Part shown: positions 6,316 through 10,982 of the stretch, piece after piece
How positions within the stretch are numbered: the first letter of the stretch is position 1
How the letters are laid out: the number at the start of each line of letters is the position of its first letter
From: an uncultured Nitrososphaera sp.
Lineage (GTDB): Archaea > Thermoproteota > Nitrososphaeria > Nitrososphaerales > Nitrososphaeraceae
Reading direction: 5' to 3'
Length of the DNA: 10,982 nucleotides
Assembly (NCBI RefSeq): GCF_946478925.1
Contig: NZ_CAMLDP010000065.1
Span: forward strand, 1 to 10,982
The notes under the pieces: generated by a model
The model's input: the letters and a program-made list of their open reading frames with translations, nothing else
Databases searched by the model: none
Told to the model about the DNA's origin: nothing
Made by a program: the position numbers and the translations under genes

Positions 6316-6726
6316 AGCCGACTCGACAAGCTCTGACAGGTGCTCCAAGATCCTCATGTGGTGCTCCTCGTCGACGCTTATGCTCTTCAATAGCGCCGCG
6401 GTCTCTGGGTCGTCGGCCATCTCTGCGCATTTCAGAAGAGCGTCATGCGACTCGCGCTCGTCGGCTATGGATTCCTGAATCCCCTTTTTCGTCAGGGACG
6501 CGCTTCCCGTGGCGCCCTCGATGTCAGCCATGATGCGCGATATGTATTCAATGTGGCGCAGGCCGTCTGACAGGAGGGAGTGCAGGTAGCTTCTCACAAG
6601 GTTGTTCTCCACAGTCGTCAGCACGGACATGTAGTGCATGAGCTCCTTGACCTCTGCTTCGTGCTGCGTTTTCAAAAGCGAGTACAGCTTTTGCTTCTTT
6701 TCAAGCTGCTTGAGCCTGGAATCCAT
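6301..6726 (-). CDS. Ferritin-like four-helix protein (141 aa)
   Basis: This all-helical protein has candidate metal ligands spaced as in the ferritin/rubrerythrin-like superfamily. Helix one carries QHEAEVKELMHY (from residue 21), helix two ends DGLRHIEYI (His58, Glu60), helix three has ADERESH (Glu90, Glu92, His94), and helix four has DEEHHMRIL (Glu120, Glu121, His122, His123). A di-iron or other metal site is likely, but the exact ligands are uncertain. It is shorter than classical ferritins and has no rubredoxin domain. AATAAAAG at 6752-6759 read on the minus strand is a TATA-like box about 29 nt upstream of ATG 6726. The stop lies inside the end of the peroxiredoxin gene on the other strand. 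Iron handling beside a peroxidase fits peroxide stress, which is inference. Confidence 0.75.
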   Translation of the reverse strand: MDSRLKQLEKKQKLYSLLKTQHEAEVKELMHYMSVLTTVENNLVRSYLHSLLSDGLRHIEYISRIMADIEGATGSASLTKKGIQESIADERESHDALLKCAEMADDPETAALLKSISVDEEHHMRILEHLSELVESASTAK

Positions 6727-6862
6727 TGGCAGGGTTTACACGCAGAACCACAATAAAAGAGTGTGTTTAGGTTTAAGCAAGAAGTAATTCAGTTGAACCC
6801 CTAGTCTACCAAGACTTGCGAAGCCGGGGACGAGGTGCTCAAGGGCGAGAAGCAAAACGAGC

Positions 6863-6876
6863 AAATAAATAAAAAA
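6863..6876 (-). terminator. T-rich terminator after the 47-aa gene
   Basis: Read on the minus strand, TTTTTTATTTATTT lies 16 nt past the stop at 6892. This is the oligo-T style of archaeal intrinsic termination. Confidence 0.45.
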
Positions 6877-6891
6877 GGCAAGACGGATTTT

Positions 6892-7035
6892 TTACTTTAG
6901 AGCGTCCTTGACTTTCACTTTCGCCTTGTTCAGGGTCTCTGAACTTGGCTTGCCTTTGGCATGGTCTATATCCGTCTTGATCTTGGCTTCAGCGTCTTGT
7001 GCCGCCTTTTTTGCGTCTTTGACTGGATCTGTCAT
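6892..7035 (-). CDS. Small Lys-rich helical protein (47 aa)
   Basis: A clean short frame runs from ATG 7035 to TAA at 6892. It is highly charged (12 Lys of 47), starts MTDPVKDAKKAAQDAEAKIK, ends KAKVKVKDALK, and contains no Cys and no aromatic residue. The regular Ala/Lys/Asp pattern predicts an amphipathic helix or a flexible stress-type protein. I do not recognise a named family. A TATA-like TTTAGATT is centred 26 nt upstream, inside a perfect palindrome, and an oligo-T terminator follows. The coding look of the frame and its flanking signals support a real gene, but conservation was not tested. Confidence 0.68.
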   Translation of the reverse strand: MTDPVKDAKKAAQDAEAKIKTDIDHAKGKPSSETLNKAKVKVKDALK

Positions 7036-7057
7036 GCAGACAAGATTACGCAAAAGT

Positions 7058-7077
7058 AATCTAAACGGGTTTAGATT
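7058..7077. promoter_or_regulatory. Perfect inverted repeat overlapping the TATA box of the 47-aa gene
   Basis: AATCTAAACGGGTTTAGATT has exact 9-bp arms separated by GG. The half nearer the gene supplies the TTTAGATT box expected 26 nt upstream of ATG 7035. A dimeric regulator bound here would block TBP/TFB, so it is a candidate operator. Confidence 0.55.
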
Positions 7078-7221
7078 GAGGCGAGCCTCCCCTAAGCCTT
7101 AAGGCGAATCTATACTGCACCTGCTTCCTGATGCAGAATATATTTTCTCTAAAAGGATTAAGTCCAATGTATGATAATCCGATATTTTGTCATCTGATAG
7201 CAGAAAAAACACAAGAAAGTC

Positions 7222-7235
7222 ATTAATAAAATATA
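7222..7235 (+). promoter_or_regulatory. AT-rich TATA region of the DUF1259 gene
   Basis: ATTAATAAAATATA covers the expected position about 26 nt upstream of ATG 7252. The flanking 7190-7251 is strongly AT-rich, so the exact box is uncertain. Confidence 0.5.
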
Positions 7236-7251
7236 GATGATATAATCTAAT

Positions 7252-7818
7252 ATGGCAATACGGAATTTGTTGCTAACAGTTGCGACAGTGGCTATTGCAG
7301 GCACAATTCTTTTTGGTTTCAGTGCCACCGTTCCTTTCTGGGGCCGACAACCATCAGCATCTGCACAGACGACAACCGAAAACCCTCTAAACTGCAATGA
7401 TATAGCTAGCAGACTTGGAGGATTACCTGTACCCAATGGTCCTGTATGTGATGTTGTAGTAGTCCGGCAGAGTCCACAGATTACTGGCTCAGATGGCATG
7501 AACCTCACGCAGTTTACTTTGATGAATAGCGTGCTAGAGTTTACTGCGGCTCCAAGCAATGCTACAACCGGCGGTGGAGAGCAACCTGCTACTTCCCAGC
7601 AAGTGTACGTGATGGGAGACTTTGCGCTTCTTGAGACCGAGATGAATGGTGTCCTCGCGGTAGTCAAGGACAATGGCTGGACGGTGACAGGCATACACAA
7701 CCATATGATAAACGAGACGCCAAAGACCACCTTCATGCATTGGGAAGCAAGAGGCAACCTCGACACGATAATAGACCAAGCAAACGCAGCTTTTGACGAG
7801 ACATCAATAAAGGGTTAG
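7252..7818 (+). CDS. Secreted DUF1259 (LppY/LpqO-like) protein (188 aa)
   Basis: The N-terminus is a signal peptide: Arg4, a hydrophobic stretch (LLLTVATVAIAGTILFGF), and a likely cleavage near PSASAQ at about residue 38. The mature part carries the DUF1259 signature: VMGDFALLETEMNGVLAVV, then a turn (KDNGWTV), then TGIHNHMINETPKTTFMHWE. The GIHNH histidines and the downstream His are the most conserved part and may bind metal. Cys48 and Cys66 lie just after the signal peptide and could form a disulfide outside the cell. NLT, NAT and NET sequons are present. The DUF1259 family has no established activity that I can state. Base composition is more AT-rich than in the eno/rpsB block. Confidence 0.87.
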   Translation: MAIRNLLLTVATVAIAGTILFGFSATVPFWGRQPSASAQTTTENPLNCNDIASRLGGLPVPNGPVCDVVVVRQSPQITGSDGMNLTQFTLMNSVLEFTAAPSNATTGGGEQPATSQQVYVMGDFALLETEMNGVLAVVKDNGWTVTGIHNHMINETPKTTFMHWEARGNLDTIIDQANAAFDETSIKG

Positions 7819-8091
7819 TGATGGAGGAGAGGAGTTCCATCCAATAAGAATGGCGTCTGATACAAAGTAGGCGAGCCTCCATGCAATCCTACAAACCACT
7901 TTTGATTTTCAATAACAACGACACCAAGTAGTAGAGCCACTTCGACTAACGATAAGATATTGGCCAGAATATACTACTATGAAAATCGGCATCTTGAATG
8001 ATCAAAGTGGATGGATATGTGGCGGAATTAGTGGTACCAATAATTTGTCACAGCCGATTGTTTAGGTTTAAATAACTTGGACGGAATCGGG
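7819..8091. other. Intergenic stretch without a clear gene
   Basis: This 273-nt stretch holds a weak stem (ATGGA/TCCAT, 7821-7840) just after the DUF1259 stop and a 28-codon frame at 7979-8065 that I do not call. It ends in the promoter of the 46-aa gene. I see no RNA gene or repeat array in it. Confidence 0.5.
8060..8074 (+). promoter_or_regulatory. Promoter of the 46-aa Cys/His gene
   Basis: GTTTAGG (8060-8066) precedes the TATA-like TTTAAATA (8067-8074), centred about 21 nt upstream of ATG 8092. The 12-mer GTTTAGGTTTAA recurs at 6765-6776. Confidence 0.5.
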
Positions 8092-8232
8092 ATGGTAGTA
8101 GAGTTGTCGTCCGAGCCAAGTACGTGCACGTGCCCCTGTCACAAGAAATACGGCGACAGGTCGTACTGCAACAAGTGCATAGACCACCACAAGACGTCGC
8201 CACATTACCAGGTTCTCAAGAAATTCGAATAG
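8092..8232 (+). CDS. Cys/His-rich zinc-finger-like microprotein (46 aa)
   Basis: A short frame from ATG 8092 to TAG 8232 encodes a protein with a dense Cys/His core: TCTCPCHKKYGDRSYCNKC followed by IDHHK and PHY. Cys12, Cys14, Cys16, His17, Cys26, Cys29, His32, His33 and His38 could form one or two metal sites. The basic C-terminus (VLKKFE) would allow nucleic-acid or protein contact. It has a good TATA-like box upstream and T-rich tracts (8239-8257) downstream. I do not recognise a named family. Only the core pattern and the signals support it. Confidence 0.65.
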   Translation: MVVELSSEPSTCTCPCHKKYGDRSYCNKCIDHHKTSPHYQVLKKFE

Positions 8233-8237
8233 CGACG

Positions 8238-8257
8238 GATTTTTGCACGTTTTTCTC
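8238..8257 (+). terminator. T-rich 3' signal after the 46-aa gene
   Basis: Two T5 runs shortly after the stop at 8232 fit archaeal oligo-T termination. Confidence 0.4.
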
Positions 8258-8302
8258 TGGTCCCAGAAGAAGAACAGTACTGCCGCTTGAAAATAATAAT
8301 AA

Positions 8303-8390
8303 TGGTGCGGGAGATGGGATTTGAACCCACGAACCCCTTCGGGATAAGAGCCTCAGTCTTACGCCTTTGGCCAAGCTGGGCGACTCCCGC
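8303..8390 (-). tRNA. tRNA-Leu (GAG)
   Basis: On the minus strand GCGGGAG (8390-8384) pairs with CTCCCGC (8313-8307), followed by discriminator A and an encoded CCA (8305-8303). The anticodon stem TAAGA/TCTTA encloses the loop CTGAGGC, with anticodon GAG at 8354-8352, which reads CUC and CUU leucine codons. A long variable arm (CCC-GAA-GGG type) marks class II. The T arm is GTGGG-TTCAAAT-CCCAT. No intron is present. An AT-rich minus-strand box (AAATATTC region, about 8420-8428) lies upstream, and ATTATTATTATTTT follows the CCA as a likely terminator. Confidence 0.96.
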
Positions 8391-8525
8391 TCCAACCTAC
8401 ACGCTTTCACTCGCTAATTTGAATATTTTCATTGCCGCGATAGCCATGATGACGTACAGAAACTTTGTTCAAGCCTTGCAAAAAAAGAGCAGAAAAGCCG
8501 CTATAACGCTCTCCTTCCACAATGG

Positions 8526-8535
8526 TTTTTATAAG
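8526..8535 (+). promoter_or_regulatory. TATA box of rpoN
   Basis: TTTTTATAAG is centred about 29 nt upstream of ATG 8560, giving a short leader or a leaderless mRNA. Confidence 0.6.
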
Positions 8536-8559
8536 ACTCGATTCAAACAACAAAAGCAC

Positions 8560-8796
8560 ATGCTTGTTCCAGTTCGCTGCTTCACATGCGGCGGTCTCAT
8601 TGCTGACAAGTACGGCGAGTATTCAAACAGGGTCAAGGCAGGAGAGGACCCTGCCAAGGTGATGGACTCTCTGGGGGTCAAGCGCTACTGCTGCAGGCGC
8701 ATGTTCATCTCGACCGTCGAGACGATATACCAGATTATTCCCTACTACGAGGCACTCAGGCGCAGGATGTCCGAAGTACAGACGGAAATTGAATAG
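8560..8796 (+). CDS. rpoN: DNA-directed RNA polymerase subunit N (Rpo10, 78 aa)
   Basis: This is the small zinc-binding subunit of archaeal RNA polymerase, homologous to eukaryotic Rpb10, which helps hold the D/L/P platform together. The start [11 protein letters not shown] is the family signature; Cys7, Cys10, Cys44 and Cys45 (RYCCRRM) form the zinc site. Length is normal, with a slightly extended C-terminus ([12 protein letters not shown]). The open frame reaches back to 8287 across the tRNA, but that extension has no family support. It starts the rpoN-eno-rpsB block. The neighbouring rpoK found between rpoN and eno in many archaea is absent here. Confidence 0.97.
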   Translation: MLVPVRCFTCGGLIADKYGEYSNRVKAGEDPAKVMDSLGVKRYCCRRMFISTVETIYQIIPYYEALRRRMSEVQTEIE

Positions 8797-8810
8797 AATA
8801 AATAAATAAC
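8797..8810 (+). promoter_or_regulatory. TATA region of eno
   Basis: AATAAATAAATAAC begins directly after the rpoN stop and covers the position 26 nt upstream of ATG 8834. eno may therefore be transcribed from its own promoter as well as by read-through. Confidence 0.55.
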
Positions 8811-8833
8811 GACTTGCGGCAGTTTTTCATAAA

Positions 8834-10090
8834 ATGCCCTCCTCCATCATCACCGCACTTGACGCTAGAATAGTTTTCAACAGCCGCGGAAGCAAGACCA
8901 TCGAAGTCGACGTCGTGACAGACAAGAAATTTTCAGGCCGCGCCTGCGCGCCGTCCGGCGCAAGCGTCGGCAAGCTGGAGGCCCAGAGCTTTCCGGACAA
9001 CAAGCCTGAAAAGGCGCTTGCAGCGTTCAACGCAAGCAAGAAAAAATTCATCGGCCTTGACGCCTCTGACACAAAAGCGGTTTTTGACGCACTGCGGAAA
9101 ATAGACGATACGGACAACTATTCCAAGATTGGAGGTTCCGTCGCGTACGCGCTTTCGATAGCAGCAGTCGACTCTGCCGCAAGGGCAAAGGGCGTGCCGC
9201 TTTTCAAGCTCTTGAATCCGAAAAAGCCATACCGCTTTCCATTCCCGCTTGGAAACGTGCTTGGCGGAGGCGCGCACGCCGGTCCAGGCACTCCGGACAT
9301 ACAGGAAATACTTTGCTGCCCTGTCGGCGCAAAGGGCATCATGGAGGCACTTGAGATGAATTTCCGGTTCCACTCTGAGATGCGCAAGGTCATCGAGTCA
9401 ATAGACAGCAAGTTTACGTACGGCAGGGGCGACGAGGGCGCGTGGGCGCCAAGCGTCAACAACGACCAGGCGCTTGAAATCGCCGAGAAAACCATTGAAA
9501 GATGCGGCTACCGCCTCGGCAAGGACATGGCCCTTGGCATCGACTTTGCCAGCTCGTCGTTCTGGGACGAGAAAAACAGTGTCTACGACTATGCGAGGCA
9601 GGGCATAAAGCGCGACACCGGCGAGCAGATCGAGTTTGCAAGCAGGCTGATGAAGGACTTCAAGCTCGCGTACGCAGAAGATCCTGTGCACGAGGCGGAT
9701 TTTGAGAGCATGGCAGTCCTGACTAAAAGGAACCCAAGGACTCTGGTGACAGGCGATGACATGCTGGTGACAAACGCGGAAATGGTAAGAAAGGCAATCA
9801 AGTTCGGCGCGTGCTCTGGCGCGATACTGAAGGTGAATCAGGCAGGGAGCCTGTACGACGCGCTCCAGTTCGCCAAGGAATGCACCAAAAACGGCATCGG
9901 CATAATCACGTCGCACAGGTCCGGCGAGTCAGTCGACTCGCACATCGCCCACATCGCCGTGGCTACTGGCTCAAAGATGATAAAGACAGGCGTGCTTGGA
10001 GGCGAGCGCATCGCAAAACTTAACGAGCTTGTGCGCCTGTCAGAGTATGATTTAATAGATGGTATGGCCGAACTGACCTCTACGACATGA
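8834..10090 (+). CDS. eno: Enolase (phosphopyruvate hydratase, 418 aa)
   Basis: Enolase interconverts 2-phosphoglycerate and phosphoenolpyruvate in the cytoplasm, serving gluconeogenesis in autotrophic archaea. The N-terminal alpha/beta domain includes FNSRGSKTIE and APSGAS (39-44). The barrel keeps the expected active-site residues: His148 (GGGAHAG), Glu158 (DIQE), Glu201 (GDEGAWAP), metal ligands Asp237, Glu282 (AEDP) and Asp308 (GDD), Lys333 (LKVNQAGS), HRSGE (361-365) and Lys384. Two places depart from the usual form: the common SRGNPT is SRGSKT, and the ELRDGD...GKGV segment after the first mobile loop is shortened and replaced. The protein should still be active. The stop overlaps the rpsB start by 4 nt (ATGA), so the two are probably translationally coupled. 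Confidence 0.97.
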   Translation: MPSSIITALDARIVFNSRGSKTIEVDVVTDKKFSGRACAPSGASVGKLEAQSFPDNKPEKALAAFNASKKKFIGLDASDTKAVFDALRKIDDTDNYSKIGGSVAYALSIAAVDSAARAKGVPLFKLLNPKKPYRFPFPLGNVLGGGAHAGPGTPDIQEILCCPVGAKGIMEALEMNFRFHSEMRKVIESIDSKFTYGRGDEGAWAPSVNNDQALEIAEKTIERCGYRLGKDMALGIDFASSSFWDEKNSVYDYARQGIKRDTGEQIEFASRLMKDFKLAYAEDPVHEADFESMAVLTKRNPRTLVTGDDMLVTNAEMVRKAIKFGACSGAILKVNQAGSLYDALQFAKECTKNGIGIITSHRSGESVDSHIAHIAVATGSKMIKTGVLGGERIAKLNELVRLSEYDLIDGMAELTSTT

Positions 10091-10794
10091 GCAACCCCGA
10101 AGACGTCTCTTCTCCAGCGGAAGAGACCAAGGTGGAAGAGGAGACTGCAGCAGCCGTGGTAGAAAGCCCGGAAGGCCAGGACTCTATTGACACTGACAAT
10201 TTAGAAAAGATGATACTTTCAACAGGCATCAGGGTAGGAACGCCGGTCAAGACGAAATACATGTCGCCTTTCATCGTGCGCGCAAACCCGGAGGGCCTGT
10301 ACATCCTGGACATCAGCAAGACGCTTGCAAGGATCGACGTGGCTGCCAAGTTCATCGGCAGGTCAGACATTTCCAAGGTCGCAGTAACTTCTGCTCGCGA
10401 GTACGGCAAGACCCCGGTGGAGAAATTCTGCGAGCTGACGGGCGCAACACCGATACTCGGCCGCTTTATGCCCGGCACTTTCACCAACCCGTCGCTTCCC
10501 GACTATATGGAGCCGGAGATAGTAGTAGTGACTGACCCGCAGGCAGACCAGCAGGCAGTCATCGAGGCGACTAGGGCAGGAGTGCCAGTTATTGCCGTGG
10601 CAAACAGCGACAACGTCACCTCCAAGGTCGACTTGGTCATCCCCGCAAACAACAGGGGCAGAAAGGCGCTTGCGACAGCGTACTGGCTCCTCGCAAGGGA
10701 AGTCATGAAGAAGCAGGGCAAGATCAAGTCCGACAGCGAGATGAAGGTATCAATCGACGACTTTGAGACAAAGCTCGTCGAAGAAATATCCTAA
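10087..10794 (+). CDS. rpsB: 30S ribosomal protein uS2 (235 aa)
   Basis: uS2 is a small-subunit ribosomal protein. The archaeal-type core is clear: STGIRVGTPVKTKYM, GRFMPGTFTNP, EPEIVVVTDPQAD, GVPVIAVANSDN and VIPANNRGRKALATAYWLLA. The first roughly 40 residues are an acidic, low-complexity extension rich in Glu, Ser and Ala before the conserved core. I kept the ATG at 10087 because it overlaps the enolase stop. An internal Met at residue 42 would remove the whole extension and is a less likely start. GC-rich sequence and a T6 run follow the stop. Confidence 0.97.
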   Translation: MSNPEDVSSPAEETKVEEETAAAVVESPEGQDSIDTDNLEKMILSTGIRVGTPVKTKYMSPFIVRANPEGLYILDISKTLARIDVAAKFIGRSDISKVAVTSAREYGKTPVEKFCELTGATPILGRFMPGTFTNPSLPDYMEPEIVVVTDPQADQQAVIEATRAGVPVIAVANSDNVTSKVDLVIPANNRGRKALATAYWLLAREVMKKQGKIKSDSEMKVSIDDFETKLVEEIS

Positions 10795-10795
10795 G

Positions 10796-10811
10796 CCGCG
10801 CGGGATTTTTT
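10796..10811 (+). terminator. Probable terminator after rpsB
   Basis: CCGCGCGG, a self-complementary octamer, is followed by GGA and six T residues just past the rpsB stop, with further pyrimidine-rich sequence to about 10835. The next gene is convergent. Confidence 0.45.
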
Positions 10812-10847
10812 CCTCCCACCTATTTTCTCTTCAATTTGCACAGCTTA

Positions 10848-10982
10848 CTACAGGTAGCGGACGCCGTGGTTGTGGTTCTGTTCAAGCCTTGACTCTGGAA
10901 GGCGGGCGTCCCACATGTACGGGCAGATAACAGAGACGGGTAGATTGGTCATTGAAATAATGTCCTCACACGCGTCTTCCAG
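10848..10982 (-). CDS. C-terminal end of a MEDS-like sensory protein, partial
   Basis: On the minus strand a frame enters from the window edge and stays open for 44 codons to TAG at 10848. It reads ...MTNLPVSVICPYMWDARLPE then SRLEQNHNHGVRYL. The pattern of a strand ending ICPY, a short linker, then a helix and N-H-x-H-G-V-R resembles the end of MEDS domains (methanogen/methylotroph DcmR sensory domain), which typically end with CxYD...LLxxHPxVI. The assignment rests on a short piece. It converges on rpsB. The 5' part is outside the window, so start, other domains and role cannot be judged. Confidence 0.5.
   Translation of the reverse strand: MEDACEDIISMTNLPVSVICPYMWDARLPESRLEQNHNHGVRYL

Noticed and set aside
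7079..7880. 12-mer AGGCGAGCCTCC at 7079-7090 and 7869-7880 flanking the DUF1259 gene
   Set aside because: A few repeated 12-mers are expected by chance in a window of this size. There is no target-site duplication, transposase or longer match.
7979..8065. 28-codon plus-strand frame (MKIGILNDQSGWICGG...)
   Set aside because: An AT-rich box lies about 24 nt upstream, but the frame is too short, lacks a recognisable pattern, and ends inside the promoter of the next gene.
8446..8452. ATGATGA resembling a C box of a C/D guide RNA
   Set aside because: No D box (CTGA), internal C'/D' boxes or closing stem at suitable spacing was found.
8287..8559. Longer rpoN reading frame from 8287
   Set aside because: It would run through the tRNA gene, and [11 protein letters not shown] at 8560 is the known family start.
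9398..9916. Long minus-strand frames opposite eno
   Set aside because: They are antisense shadows caused by the codon bias of the enolase gene. Enolase similarity on the plus strand is unambiguous.

Overview
The window looks like a chromosomal segment of an ammonia-oxidising archaeon of the Nitrososphaera type (Thaumarchaeota/Nitrososphaerota). This is inferred from an archaeal RNA polymerase subunit N – enolase – ribosomal protein uS2 cluster, a class II tRNA-Leu with encoded CCA, fairly GC-rich genes in AT-rich intergenic gaps, and many start codons with a TATA-like box about 25 nt upstream and no Shine-Dalgarno sequence (leaderless transcripts). The protein set also fits: OsmC, DUF1059, DUF1259, a DipZ-like thioredoxin and a PQQ-type sugar dehydrogenase. 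I cannot fix the species without a search.

Layout. Positions 2-1285 (+) hold an exported six-bladed beta-propeller sugar dehydrogenase whose start lies outside the window. Positions 1442-1999 (-) encode an OsmC-like thiol protein, divergent from a two-headed Lrp/AsnC-type regulator at 2215-3156 (+). A minus-strand run follows: DUF1059 (3201-3356), cupin (3483-3884), short-chain dehydrogenase (3910-4593) and a 41-residue Cys-rich microprotein (4616-4741). That microprotein diverges, from a compact shared promoter, from a thioredoxin/DipZ-C-terminal-like protein (4811-5812, +), which is followed by a single-Cys peroxiredoxin (5848-6315, +). A ferritin-like helical protein (6301-6726, -) overlaps the peroxiredoxin gene tail to tail. 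Next come a 47-residue Lys-rich protein (6892-7035, -), a secreted DUF1259 protein (7252-7818, +), a 46-residue Cys/His-rich protein (8092-8232, +) and tRNA-Leu(GAG) (8303-8390, -). The housekeeping block rpoN, eno, rpsB (8560-10794, +) follows, and the 3' end of a probable MEDS-domain gene (10848-10982, -) closes the window.

How the genes fit together. Positions 1442-6726 read as a peroxide/thiol/iron stress neighbourhood: OsmC, peroxiredoxin, thioredoxin-like protein, ferritin-like protein and small Cys proteins, with one local regulator. The right part is information processing, with eno and rpsB overlapping by 4 nt (ATGA). No complete mobile element, CRISPR array or defence system was found. 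The most unusual items are two solitary CRISPR-repeat-like 30-mers that differ only by transitions, three unlisted microproteins, and a perfect 20-bp palindrome overlapping a TATA box.
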